This document shows positions 15,156 to 23,769 of a stretch of 30,804 bases of DNA, piece by piece. This stretch comes from CAUJGQ01 sp038325665 (GTDB lineage: Bacteria; Chloroflexota; Dehalococcoidia; CAUJGQ01): the NCBI GenBank assembly GCA_038325665.1, contig JBBQJF010000012.1, forward strand, positions 1-30,804, written 5' to 3'. Under the pieces are notes generated by a model, which saw only the letters and a list, made by a program, of their open reading frames with translations, searched no databases and was not told the origin of the DNA. Position 1 is the stretch's first letter. Each line of letters begins with the position of its first letter. The translations under genes were made by a program, and so were the position numbers.

Positions 15156-16628
15156 ATGACACAGACCGCTACCACCTACGAAGTCGTGATCGGCCTCGAA
15201 GTCCATTCGCAGTTATTGACCAGCAGCAAGATGTTCTGTGCTTGCTCGTCCGACTACACCCGCGCCGCGCCCAACAGCCACGTCTGCCCGGTGTGCCTCG
15301 GTATGCCCGGCGTGTTGCCGGTGATCAACCGCGCCGCCGTCGAGAAGACCGTGATGACCGCGCTCGCGCTCAACTGCGAGATTCCCGCCCATGCGAAGTT
15401 CGACCGCAAGAACTATCCGTACCCCGATCTGATGAAGGGGTATCAGATCTCGCAGTACGATATGCCGCTGTCGAAGGACGGCTGGTTGATGATCGAGATG
15501 GCGGACGGCACGGAGCGGCGGATCGGCATTACCCGCGTGCATCTCGAAGAGGATACGGCGATGTCGCGCCATGTGGTCGATGGCGACGGTGAGACAATGT
15601 CGCTGGTCGATGTCAACCGCTCGGGCGTGCCGTTGATGGAAATCGTATCCGAGCCGGACATCCGCTCACCGGAAGAAGCGCGGCTCTATCTCGTCAAGCT
15701 GCGTCAGATATTGCGCTACATCGGCGCGAGCAAGGCGAATATGGAGGAAGGCAACTTCCGCTGCGACGCCAACGTCTCGCTGCGGCCGGCCGGCAGCACG
15801 ACCCTCGGCGCGAAAGTCGAGGTCAAGAACATGAACAGCTTTCGCTCGGTCGTGCGCGCTCTCGAGTTCGAGGTCGAGCGCCAGACCGAGGTGCTCTCCG
15901 CCGGCGGTGTGGTCGCGCAGGAGACACGCGGCTGGGTCGAGGGTGGCGAGGGCCACACCGTCAGCCAGCGGAGCAAAGAGCAGGCGCACGATTACCGCTA
16001 CTTCCCCGAGCCGGACCTGCCGCCGCTGGCACTGAGCGCCGCATGGATCGCGGGGGTGCGCGCTCGTCTGCCGGAACTGCCCGAGGCGAAGCGCGGCCGC
16101 TTTGTGCGCGAGTACGGACTGGGAATCTACGACGCGAATCTGCTCACGGATACGCGGGCCCGCGCCGACTACTTCGAGGCAGCGGTGGCTGCCACCGGCG
16201 CGGGTCGGGCCAAGGCCGTGAGCAATTGGATGCTCAACGACATGGCTCGTCTCCAGACCGCTGCCGGTCGCGACATCGAGGATGTGGCCGTGCGCCCGGA
16301 GGCGCTCACTGGTCTGATCGCATTGGTCGAGAGCGGCGCGATCACCTCGTCGGCGGCAAGGTCCGTGTTCGAGCGAATGTTCGTGACCGGCGCCCCGCCG
16401 GACGAGGTGGTCGCCGAGCTTGGTCTGACGCCGATGGGCGGTGACGATGAGCTACTGACGGCAATCGAGGCGGCGATCGCCGCGAATCCAAAGGCGGTCG
16501 CTGACTTCCATGCCGGAAAGACTGCCGCGCTCCAGTCGCTGGTCGGCGGGGTGATGAAGCAGACGCGGGGCCGCGCGAACCCGGAGCGAACCCGTGAGTT
16601 GCTGCACTCGCGGCTCAATTCGTCGTGA
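15156..16628 (+). CDS. gatB: Asp-tRNA(Asn)/Glu-tRNA(Gln) amidotransferase subunit B
   Basis: A 490-residue GatB, the tRNA-binding and kinase subunit of GatCAB, which converts Glu-tRNA(Gln) to Gln-tRNA(Gln), and often Asp-tRNA(Asn) to Asn-tRNA(Asn), in the cytosol. Family motifs are clear: YEVVIGLEVHSQL at the N-terminus, the zinc cysteines C28, C30, C44 and C47 (CAC and CPVC), FDRKNYPYPDLMKGYQISQ, the LEEDTA segment and DYRYFPEPDLPPL. The C-terminal YqeY-like helical domain is complete. Length is normal. ATG 15156 follows GGAGAAGG by 6 nt. gatA and gatC are not in this window, so the subunits are split in this genome. Its stop overlaps an alternative GTG of the next gene. Confidence 0.97.
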   Translation: MTQTATTYEVVIGLEVHSQLLTSSKMFCACSSDYTRAAPNSHVCPVCLGMPGVLPVINRAAVEKTVMTALALNCEIPAHAKFDRKNYPYPDLMKGYQISQYDMPLSKDGWLMIEMADGTERRIGITRVHLEEDTAMSRHVVDGDGETMSLVDVNRSGVPLMEIVSEPDIRSPEEARLYLVKLRQILRYIGASKANMEEGNFRCDANVSLRPAGSTTLGAKVEVKNMNSFRSVVRALEFEVERQTEVLSAGGVVAQETRGWVEGGEGHTVSQRSKEQAHDYRYFPEPDLPPLALSAAWIAGVRARLPELPEAKRGRFVREYGLGIYDANLLTDTRARADYFEAAVAATGAGRAKAVSNWMLNDMARLQTAAGRDIEDVAVRPEALTGLIALVESGAITSSAARSVFERMFVTGAPPDEVVAELGLTPMGGDDELLTAIEAAIAANPKAVADFHAGKTAALQSLVGGVMKQTRGRANPERTRELLHSRLNSS

Positions 16629-16705
16629 GAGGCAAACGCCAACCACACGCGGGCGGCCACACCGGGGCCAGCGGTCACACCGGCGGGAGAACGAAGGGGA
16701 GCGGC

Positions 16706-18121
16706 ATGAAGCAGCCGGCAGCGAGACGCGATGGAGCCGCGGACATTCCCGCGCGTGTACCCGTTGTTTCGCTCCGCTCCTCGCTGGTCCGGCGTGTGCT
16801 CGACCCGACGCTGCTGACGTGGCTGCGGCCGGGGATGCACGTCAAGCGGTGGATGGCGCTGCTATTGCTCGGCGTCGCGTTCATGGGGCTGGGATTCGCG
16901 TACTTGCTGCGCGAGGTCTACCTGAACGCGCCACTGCCCGGCATCTTCTACTACATCACGCTTCAGTTCATCCCCCGCGCCGTGCGCGGACTGTTGTTTG
17001 TCGTGACTTCCACCAGCCTGATCATCGTCGCCGTGCTCAAGCTCGCTCACTCGCTGCTCGAGGCGGTGGACAGGCCGCGGGATGAGCCGCTGGCGATGCG
17101 TGTGCAGCGTCACCGCTTCCGCCCAAATGGGCCGCGTGTGGTGGCGATCGGGGGCGGCACCGGCCTCTCGCGCCTGCTGCTCGGGCTGAAGGAGCACACG
17201 GACAAGCTGACGGCGATTGTCTCGGTGGGTGACGATGGCGGTTCATCCGGGCGGTTGCGGCAAGAGTTCAATGTGCTGCCCCCCGGAGACGTTCGGAACT
17301 GCATCGCCGCGCTCGCCGAGGCAGATGAGGAGATCCGGCGTCTGTTCCAGTACCGCTTTGAGGAAGGCTCGGGACTGGAGGGCCACAGCTTCGGCAACCT
17401 GTTCATCGTGGCGCTGTCCGCGATCACCGGCAGCTTCGAGGAGGCGGTGCGCGCCACGTCGCGCATTCTGGCCGTGCGCGGCCAGATCTTACCGCTGACA
17501 CCGGAGAACATCGTCCTCGGCGCGCGCATGGAAGACGGGGAGACGGTGTGGGGCGAATCGAATATCACGCATCACGGAAAGCGGATTGAGCGGCTCTTCA
17601 TGCGGCCCGAGCATGTCCCGGCGTATCCCGAGGCGTTGCAGGCGCTGGCCGAGGCCGACTTGATCGTCATGGGACCGGGCAGCCTGTACACCAGTGTGCT
17701 GCCCAACCTGTTGGTCGAGGACATCCGCGAGGGTGTGCGCCGCTCGCGTGCGCTCAAGGTCTACATCAGCAATGTCGCCACGCAGCACGGCGAGACAGAC
17801 GCGTTTACCGTCGGCGACCATGTGCGGAGCATCATCGACCACGCCGGCGTCGGGTTGATCGACTGCGTACTCGCCAACGACAACGTGAGTCATGACCTCC
17901 CCGAGTGGTGGCACTCGGATCCGGTCGAACCATCCGAGGATCTGCCGGCCGGTATCTATCTGCGTCGCGCCGACGTTGTCCAGGTGGATAAACGGTATCA
18001 TCACGACCCCGCCAAGCTTGCGGAGGCGCTGATCCGTCTGTACGATGAGCGGGCGCAGTACGCCGTTGAGACGCCTGCCCGTTCCGGTCTCCTGCAGCGA
18101 ATCTTCAAGGCGGCATCGTAG
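16706..18121 (+). CDS. yvcK: YvcK/CofD-like protein with N-terminal membrane region
   Basis: A 471-residue protein. Residues 1-130 include two probable membrane helices (about 48-68 and 93-117). The YvcK/CofD-like Rossmann domain follows, with RVVAIGGGTGLSRLL (GGGTGLS at 149-155), VSVGDDGGSSGRLR, PPGDVRNCI, and GNL and GPGSLYTSV motifs. YvcK proteins bind UDP-sugars and support cell-wall precursor metabolism and growth on gluconeogenic carbon; they do not make F420. The membrane-anchored form is seen in several Gram-positive-like phyla. ATG 16706 has AAGGGGAG just upstream. A GTG at 16625, overlapping the gatB stop, would add 27 low-complexity His/Gly residues. It overlaps secG by one base. 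Confidence 0.9.
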   Translation: MKQPAARRDGAADIPARVPVVSLRSSLVRRVLDPTLLTWLRPGMHVKRWMALLLLGVAFMGLGFAYLLREVYLNAPLPGIFYYITLQFIPRAVRGLLFVVTSTSLIIVAVLKLAHSLLEAVDRPRDEPLAMRVQRHRFRPNGPRVVAIGGGTGLSRLLLGLKEHTDKLTAIVSVGDDGGSSGRLRQEFNVLPPGDVRNCIAALAEADEEIRRLFQYRFEEGSGLEGHSFGNLFIVALSAITGSFEEAVRATSRILAVRGQILPLTPENIVLGARMEDGETVWGESNITHHGKRIERLFMRPEHVPAYPEALQALAEADLIVMGPGSLYTSVLPNLLVEDIREGVRRSRALKVYISNVATQHGETDAFTVGDHVRSIIDHAGVGLIDCVLANDNVSHDLPEWWHSDPVEPSEDLPAGIYLRRADVVQVDKRYHHDPAKLAEALIRLYDERAQYAVETPARSGLLQRIFKAAS

Positions 18122-18351
18122 TGTCACTTCGAACAGCGCTCAATGTCGCGCAGATCCTGATCTCGGTGACGCTTGTCGCCATTCTGATCCTTCAGGCGAA
18201 GGGTTCGGGCTTTGGGTCCGCGCTCGGCGGCACCACCAGCTCGGTGTTCCGCACCCGTCGTGGCGTCGAGAAGACGCTATTTCAGCTCAGCATCGTCCTG
18301 GTTGTCGTCTTCGTGCTCATCTCTCTCTTCAGTGTGCGCGTTGTGCGCTAA
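18121..18351 (+). CDS. secG: protein translocase subunit SecG
   Basis: A 76-residue protein with two membrane helices (about residues 6-24 and 53-72). Between them is the SecG hallmark loop ILQAKGSGFGSALGG, followed by SSVFRTRRGVEKTLF. SecG is an accessory subunit of the SecYEG channel and eases preprotein translocation. It starts with GTG 18121, whose G is the last base of the yvcK stop codon, so translation is probably coupled. A small hairpin, CTCCCG-CGAT-CGGGAG (18380-18395), follows the gene but lacks a T-run. Confidence 0.93.
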   Translation: MSLRTALNVAQILISVTLVAILILQAKGSGFGSALGGTTSSVFRTRRGVEKTLFQLSIVLVVVFVLISLFSVRVVR

Positions 18352-18453
18352 CGATATCTGTCACTTCCCTCCCTGTTCTCTCCCGCGATCGGGAGTAGGT
18401 GGCCGCGCGTCCGGAGCGCCCCGCTCCCGATCACGGCCCTGGGGAGGGTGGAT

Positions 18454-20112
18454 GTGAGTGTGCGTCGCACGCCCCGGGCGACACGCTCCCTGACCGCCGG
18501 TCCGGCCGGCCGCTCGCGCCGCGTGCAGACGCCGCTTGTCGGAGCGGTGCTTCTCGGAATGTGCCTGATCGGGATTGGGCTGCTGTCCCGTTCGCGGGGC
18601 GATAGCTCTATCGTGCCGGCCGAGGGTGGGTGGTTGCGCGAGGCGGTCGCCGGCTCCGCGGCGCGTGTCAATCCGCTTGACGCGGGGGCATCACCGGCCG
18701 AGCGCGACCTCGCCGCGCTCGTCTTCACCGGACTGACCCGCCCGGGACCGGATGGAATGCCCCGGCCGGCGCTGGCGGAGTCATGGCAGGTGTCCGATGA
18801 CGCCCGCACCTTCACCTTCACACTGCGGAACGGACTGACCTGGCATGACGGCCACTCGCTATCGGCCGCGGACGTGCTGTTCACGGTGGGCGCGCTCGCG
18901 AGTATGGCCGATCGCGTCGATCCGCGATTGCTCGACGTGTGGGTGGCGGCGCGCGTCACCGCGATTGATGACAGCACGGTCGGCGTCGAGCTGGCGAATC
19001 CGTTCGCCGGCTTGCCATCGTTCGCCGCGTTCGGTCTGTTGCCCGCTCACCTGCTTCAGGCCGAACCCCCGGCGAACCTGGCCGGGAGCGCGTTCTTCCG
19101 CGCGCCCGTGGGCGCCGGCCCATTCCGGCTGCGCGCACTCGCGTCCGATGGAGCGCGGGTGGAGCGCTTCGAGGGGTATGCGCTCGGTACGCCGTGGCTG
19201 GCAGGGGTAGACTTACGATTCGTCCCCGGTGGTTCAGAGCCGGCCCGCGTGCTGCACACCGGGGAGTCGCTCGCCGCGCTCGTCACGGGCGCCGCTCCTC
19301 CATCCACCGGCGAGATCACGGTGCAGACAGCCGGCGGCAGCGCGTACACGGCGGTGCTACTCAATCACCGGCTGGACCTATTCACCGACCCACGCGTACG
19401 GCGGGCGCTGTCGGCCGCGCTCGATCGTCCGGCGCTCGCCATGTCATTCGAGGGTGTGGCCTGCGACACACCGTTCCCACCGGGCTGGTGGGCGTCCGAT
19501 GGCGTGGCCGCCCCCGCGGTCGACCTCGACGGCGCGCTGAAGCTGCTGGGTGAGGCGGGATGGTCCCGTGGGATAGATGGCATCGCCCGCCGGGAAGGGC
19601 GCGATCTGGCGTTTACCCTGGTCGTTCCGGTCGATGCCGGGCGTGTCGCGCTGGCCCAGGCGCTGGTGCGCTCCTGGGAGGTGATCGGCGCGCGTGTGAC
19701 GGTGGAGCCGGTAGAGACCGCGGCCCTCACGCGCGATTTCTTGCTTCCGCGATCGTATCAGGCGGCGTTGGTCGGCTGGGATCCCGGCCCGGATCCGGAT
19801 CCGTTCAGCGCGTGGCACTCCTCGCTGCGCGGTCGGGCAGACGGCAACTACGGTGATGCCTCCGACCCCGAACTGGACGCGCTGGCGGTCGACGGCCGGC
19901 TGTCCGGATCGTACGCGCGGCGGCGTGAGGCGTACCTACGATTTGCCGCGCGCTTCCGCGAGGTCACTCCGGGAATCGTGCTCTTCGCGGCGCGTGTGAA
20001 CTACGCGATCCGACCGCCGCTTGCCGGCGTATCGATTGGCGCGATGTCCGAGCCGGCAAACCGCTTCAACGATGTGCACCGCTGGCACATTCGCACCCGC
20101 GATGTAGACTGA
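18454..20112 (+). CDS. peptide ABC transporter substrate-binding protein (family 5)
   Basis: A 552-residue extracytoplasmic solute-binding protein of the DppA/OppA class. After a basic N-terminus, residues 26-45 form one hydrophobic helix. No lipobox Cys is well placed, so it may be an uncleaved membrane anchor or a Sec signal. The family blocks are visible: LAALVFTGLTRPGPDG, LAESWQVSDDARTFTFTLRNGLTWHDG and LTADVLFT-like sequence, then LFTDPRVRRALSAALDR and the closing NYAIRPPLAGV. It binds peptides or similar oligomers for import. No permease or ATPase gene is beside it. GTG 18454 is preferred (GGGGAGGG at 18441-18447, 6 nt spacing); GTG 18448 is also in frame. It follows secG by about 100 bp, and the next gene starts 15 bp after it. 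Confidence 0.88.
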   Translation: MSVRRTPRATRSLTAGPAGRSRRVQTPLVGAVLLGMCLIGIGLLSRSRGDSSIVPAEGGWLREAVAGSAARVNPLDAGASPAERDLAALVFTGLTRPGPDGMPRPALAESWQVSDDARTFTFTLRNGLTWHDGHSLSAADVLFTVGALASMADRVDPRLLDVWVAARVTAIDDSTVGVELANPFAGLPSFAAFGLLPAHLLQAEPPANLAGSAFFRAPVGAGPFRLRALASDGARVERFEGYALGTPWLAGVDLRFVPGGSEPARVLHTGESLAALVTGAAPPSTGEITVQTAGGSAYTAVLLNHRLDLFTDPRVRRALSAALDRPALAMSFEGVACDTPFPPGWWASDGVAAPAVDLDGALKLLGEAGWSRGIDGIARREGRDLAFTLVVPVDAGRVALAQALVRSWEVIGARVTVEPVETAALTRDFLLPRSYQAALVGWDPGPDPDPFSAWHSSLRGRADGNYGDASDPELDALAVDGRLSGSYARRREAYLRFAARFREVTPGIVLFAARVNYAIRPPLAGVSIGAMSEPANRFNDVHRWHIRTRDVD

Positions 20113-20127
20113 CACACGAGTCGGGCA

Positions 20128-20991
20128 GTGAGCGAATCGAGCGTGACGATGGCGCCGGACAGACTGCCAAATCCGCGTATCATCACCCTGCTGACCGACT
20201 TCGGTCTTGCTGATACCTACGCCGGCCAGGTACACGGTGCGATTCTGTCTATCAACTTGCGGGCCGTGATCGTCGATCTGACCCATGCTGTCGAACCACA
20301 AGATGTGCGCCAGGGCGCGTTCCTGCTGCAAGGAGCAATTCCCGCGTTTCCTGATGGGACGATCCATGTGGCCGTGGTGGACCCTGGCGTCGGCAGCGCA
20401 CGTCGTGCGCTCGCCATCGAAACTTCCACCGGCTGGTTCGTCGGCCCAGACAATGGTGTGCTATCGGCGGCGCTGCCCGATGACGCACGGCCAAGCGCGA
20501 GTACACCGCGGCGCGTGACGTTGCCCGCTGGCTGTCGCGCCGTCGATCTGGTCGAGCCGCGCTACCAGCTCCCCGTTCCCTCCATCACCTTCCACGGCCG
20601 CGATATCTTCGGGCCAGCCGCCGCGTACCTCTCGCTCGGTGTGCCGCTGGAGGAATTTGGTCCGCCCGTGTCGTCAATCGTCGCCTTGCCGCCGTTTCGG
20701 GCGCGACGCGGGGAGGATGGGAGGCTGCAGGCAACTGTCGTGGTGGTCGATCATTTCGGCAACGTGGTCACTGACTGCCGCCGAGACGATCTGCCCGATG
20801 CGGCCGTATTGGTCACGATTCGGGGCCGGACCGTCGCCGGTCTCGTGCACACATACGCAACCGGGTCGGGACTCACGGCCCTAATTGGGAGTTCGGGATA
20901 CCTCGAAGTCGCCGTTCCCGACGGCAACGCCGCATCGACGCTTGGCGCGGCAATTGGCGACGAGGTGATCATTGCCGTCGGGCAGCCTTAA
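20128..20991 (+). CDS. SAM hydroxide adenosyltransferase (DUF62 family)
   Basis: A 287-residue member of the S-adenosyl-L-methionine hydroxide adenosyltransferase family, which hydrolyses SAM to adenosine and methionine using an activated water. Family motifs in order are LLTDFGLADTYAGQVHG (Asp 24), VVDPGVG (84-89), GPDNG (106-110), FHGRD (155-159, supplying the Arg and His of the site) and DHFGNVVTD (208-216). N-terminal and C-terminal barrel domains are both complete. The start is GTG 20128; ATG 20149 is an alternative, and the ribosome site is weak. It lies 15 bp behind the substrate-binding protein gene, so the two are probably cotranscribed. The physiological role of this enzyme in bacteria is poorly understood. 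Confidence 0.93.
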   Translation: MSESSVTMAPDRLPNPRIITLLTDFGLADTYAGQVHGAILSINLRAVIVDLTHAVEPQDVRQGAFLLQGAIPAFPDGTIHVAVVDPGVGSARRALAIETSTGWFVGPDNGVLSAALPDDARPSASTPRRVTLPAGCRAVDLVEPRYQLPVPSITFHGRDIFGPAAAYLSLGVPLEEFGPPVSSIVALPPFRARRGEDGRLQATVVVVDHFGNVVTDCRRDDLPDAAVLVTIRGRTVAGLVHTYATGSGLTALIGSSGYLEVAVPDGNAASTLGAAIGDEVIIAVGQP

Positions 20992-21204
20992 TGCGATATA
21001 CGGGCGGCCTGTTTGGCTTTGCGCGGCGTAACCACGCCGGCGCGACCAGGCAACCCAGCGGGTCGCGCCCATGCGTGAACGCGGACACCCCGTGGTCAAC
21101 CCGGCGGGTCGCCGTCGCGTGCACATAACCCAACGGCTGATCTGTGAATGCCTTGGGGCGGAGGCCAGCGTGGCGATGCGCGCCGCGCTGCCTGAACAAT
21201 ACGA

Positions 21205-21639
21205 TTAATCCTTCGACCGGAGCATTCTGAATGTGGCGCGACCCTTGGCAACGAGTTCGCCATCTTCGTCGCGCAGTTCCGCCTCGCCGAATGAGATGTT
21301 CTTGCCAGGCTCCAAGATTTGGCCCTCCGCGAAGATAGCGCCGCCTCGTCCGGGATTCACGTAGCTGATATTCAGGTCGGTCGTGACCACGCTGCCGCCG
21401 TCCTCGGACACCGCTGGCAGTGTGCTGAGCGCGGCGCCGACCGCGTTGTCCACCAGCGACGCCAGCACGCCGCCGTGGACCGTGCCGTGGCCGTTGAGCA
21501 ACTCATCGCGCACTGGCAGCCGCAGCCGCACGAACCCTTCGCGCGCCTCAAGCGTTTCGATGCCGAGATATCCCGCGAAGGTGTTGGCATCCGCGCGGTC
21601 GCGCAGTTGTGAGGTGAGTTCGGCGTCGGTCTTAGTCAT
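21205..21639 (-). CDS. PaaI-family hotdog thioesterase
   Basis: A 144-residue hotdog-fold acyl-CoA thioesterase. The signature is NGHGTVHGGVLASLVDNAVGAA, with HGG at 55-57 and the conserved Asp at 64. The NPGRGGAIFAEGQILEPGKNISFGEAEL strands and a final ATFRML follow. PaaI-type enzymes hydrolyse aromatic or short-chain acyl-CoAs; the substrate here is undecided. ATG 21639 has TGGAG 6 nt upstream on the minus strand. It converges with the SAM hydroxide adenosyltransferase gene. The 213-bp gap between them holds only GC-rich, repeat-like sequence. Confidence 0.9.
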   Translation of the reverse strand: MTKTDAELTSQLRDRADANTFAGYLGIETLEAREGFVRLRLPVRDELLNGHGTVHGGVLASLVDNAVGAALSTLPAVSEDGGSVVTTDLNISYVNPGRGGAIFAEGQILEPGKNISFGEAELRDEDGELVAKGRATFRMLRSKD

Positions 21640-21987
21640 GGTGTTCTCCAGGGGGAAACGTCACCCCCAACGCTCATCCCTGCCAGGGACAGGGGGAGCG
21701 CGTGTTCATATGCCGCTGATTGTCGCAAAATCCAGGTCAACTCCGTGGCGATGGACAGAGGTTGGCGGATTGCTGGCCAGACCGGCAGCGCCATGCTCAC
21801 GGCCACGCGGACACATGCCGGCACATCGATTGCACATCATCCGCCCGCCGCACCGGGTGGTGAGCCGAGACAAGAACACGCGAGTACGGGCGCCCGACGC
21901 TTAACCCCTGGCCAGCCACAGAAGTATGATGGCCGGTCGCGGCAACGGGCGAAAGTGCCGAACGGGTGATCACGCGCGTACGATCAA
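21640..21987. other. intergenic region between thioesterase and recJ
   Basis: 348 bp with no believable gene; a 74-codon plus-strand frame here has no family features. A short hairpin TCCCTGCCAGGGA lies near 21678 inside C- and G-rich runs and resembles the tldD-tldE spacer repeat in style. TTGACC on the minus strand near 21740 could be a -35 for the thioesterase, but no -10 fits. No clear recJ terminator is seen. Confidence 0.4.
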
Positions 21988-23667
21988 TCAATCGGTCGGT
22001 GCGAAGTCTTGCACATGAAGTTCCAAGCCGTTGCGGCGGCGGTCGGGGACGACCGAGTACAGCAGGTCAACCCGTGCGCCGGGGCGGGGCTGGGCATGGC
22101 CGAGGTTGAAGCCGACGGCATCCCAGGTGATCGGGCCGTCGCGCAGCTTGAGGCGCAAATGCCGTCCCTCGGCGCCCACGGTCCAGCTTCGCATCACCGG
22201 CACCCGCCGGCTGACGAACATCGGGGTCGGGTTCTCCTGACCGCATGGCTCGAACCGAGGCAGCCACTGCAACTCGGCCACGCCCAAGCTGGAGAGCGGT
22301 GTCTCGACATCCGCCTCGAATACCGGCCGCGGCTCCTGCCCCGCGAGTTCGCGGCGGACCCAATCGCCGAGGACAGCCTTCAGTTCGCCGACACGGTCGG
22401 TGCGCACGCTAAACCCGCCCGCCTGGCTGTGGCCGCCCCATCGCTCCATGATGGTGTCGCCCTGGCTCAAGCAGCGGACCACGTCTACCTCACGAATGCT
22501 GCGCACCGAACCGCGGCAGACCTCGTTGCCGCGTTCGTATATGGCGGCCGGACGGTAGAACTCCTCGGCGAGCTTGCCCGCGACCAGCCCGACGATGCCC
22601 TGGGCGATCTGCTCATGCCCGACCATGATCAGGGGCGAATCCCTGCACTCCCGCGCCGCCAGTTCGCGTGCGATGGCGAGGCCCTCCTCGGTCAGCCGTT
22701 GCCGCCGCGTGTTGAGATCGGTGAGTGTGGCCGCCAGTTCGACCGCCCGCGCCTCATCATGCGTGGTGAGCAGTTCAAGCGCGAGCGAGGCGTTTTCCAG
22801 CCGGCCGGCCGCGTTCAGCCGGGGCGCGAGTCGGTAGCCGATACCCGCGGCGTCGAGCGTGGCGAGATCGACACTCGCCGCCGCGGCGAGCGCGCGGATA
22901 CCGGGCCGGCGGCCGCGCGCCAGCGACTTCAGGCCATCACGTACCAGCCGGCGGTTCTCGCCCACGAGCGGCACCATGTCCGCCACCGTGCCCAGGGCCG
23001 CGAGATCGAGGTATCGCTCGGCCTCCAACGACGTGCCGGCCGCATCGTAGAGGGCACGCAGCGTGGTGAATGCGAGGCCGCAGGAGGCGAGGCCGTCGTA
23101 CTCGGGTGGGCCGCCACCCATCTTTGGATCGACGATCGCGGCGGCATCTGGTAGCACGGGCGGCGGCTCGTGATGGTCGAGGATGACCACGCTCAGGCCG
23201 ATTTCGTTGGCGAAATCGACCTCGTGATTGGCGTTGATGCCGCAATCCACGGTGATCACCAGCCGAGCGCCCTGATCCCGCACCGCGCGCAGTCCGGCGA
23301 CAGTGAGTCCGTAGCCATCCGTAAAGCGATTTGGGATGTGGGTGACGACATCGCCGCCGAGTGCCTGCAATCCCTCGGAGAGGATTGCCGTGGCGGTGAC
23401 GCCGTCCACATCATAATCGCCATACACGGCGATGCGCTCCCCCGCCGCGATCGCCGCGCGCATCCGCGCCACCGCCGGCTCCATCCCCGGGATTCGGATC
23501 GGGTCGTCACCGGCTTGACCGTGTAAGAACTGGCGGGCGTCGGTGTTCGAGCGGATGCCGCGCAGGGCCAGTAGGTGGGTGATAAGCCGCGGCGCGCGAC
23601 TGCTGCCAACGTCCGCGGGCAGCGCCTCGCGAATAAGCCAGCGCCGGCCACGTACTGATTCCAACAT
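21988..23667 (-). CDS. recJ: single-stranded-DNA-specific exonuclease RecJ
   Basis: A 559-residue RecJ, a 5'-3' exonuclease acting on single-stranded DNA in recombination and mismatch/base-excision repair. DHH motifs are clear: VYGDYDVDGVTATAIL (residues 81-96), ITVDCG (138-143) and LDHHEPP (163-169). The DHHA1 motif GGHSQAGGF follows in the C-terminal half, and the RecJ OB-type domain ends the protein. Length is normal. ATG 23667 is the chosen start because the domain begins at once and AGGA lies upstream; a GTG three codons earlier is possible. The frame stays open to 24405, but that part overlaps the alpha/beta hydrolase on the other strand and lacks RecJ similarity. It is divergent from the hydrolase gene. 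Confidence 0.95.
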   Translation of the reverse strand: MLESVRGRRWLIREALPADVGSSRAPRLITHLLALRGIRSNTDARQFLHGQAGDDPIRIPGMEPAVARMRAAIAAGERIAVYGDYDVDGVTATAILSEGLQALGGDVVTHIPNRFTDGYGLTVAGLRAVRDQGARLVITVDCGINANHEVDFANEIGLSVVILDHHEPPPVLPDAAAIVDPKMGGGPPEYDGLASCGLAFTTLRALYDAAGTSLEAERYLDLAALGTVADMVPLVGENRRLVRDGLKSLARGRRPGIRALAAAASVDLATLDAAGIGYRLAPRLNAAGRLENASLALELLTTHDEARAVELAATLTDLNTRRQRLTEEGLAIARELAARECRDSPLIMVGHEQIAQGIVGLVAGKLAEEFYRPAAIYERGNEVCRGSVRSIREVDVVRCLSQGDTIMERWGGHSQAGGFSVRTDRVGELKAVLGDWVRRELAGQEPRPVFEADVETPLSSLGVAELQWLPRFEPCGQENPTPMFVSRRVPVMRSWTVGAEGRHLRLKLRDGPITWDAVGFNLGHAQPRPGARVDLLYSVVPDRRRNGLELHVQDFAPTD

Positions 23668-23715
23668 AACGTTCACATTCCTGAGCGAATTCACCTCATT
23701 GTCGCGTGCCAATGA

Positions 23716-23744
23716 TTGGCTCTGCAAGCCGCGCCGCTTACAAT
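23716..23744 (+). promoter_or_regulatory. promoter of the alpha/beta hydrolase gene
   Basis: TTGGCT (23716-23721), a 17-bp spacer and TACAAT (23739-23744). The predicted transcription start near 23751 lies just before GGAGGAG at 23756-23762, another very short leader as seen for the S9 peptidase and gatB. Confidence 0.5.
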
Positions 23745-23769
23745 CCCCCAGAAATGGAGGAGCACACCG

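Noticed and set aside
18380..18395. hairpin after secG as a terminator
   Set aside because: Only 6 bp of stem and no T-run on either strand side; readthrough to the next gene is likely.
22009..23154. 381-codon plus-strand open frame
   Set aside because: It is antisense to recJ, whose DHH and DHHA1 motifs are unambiguous.
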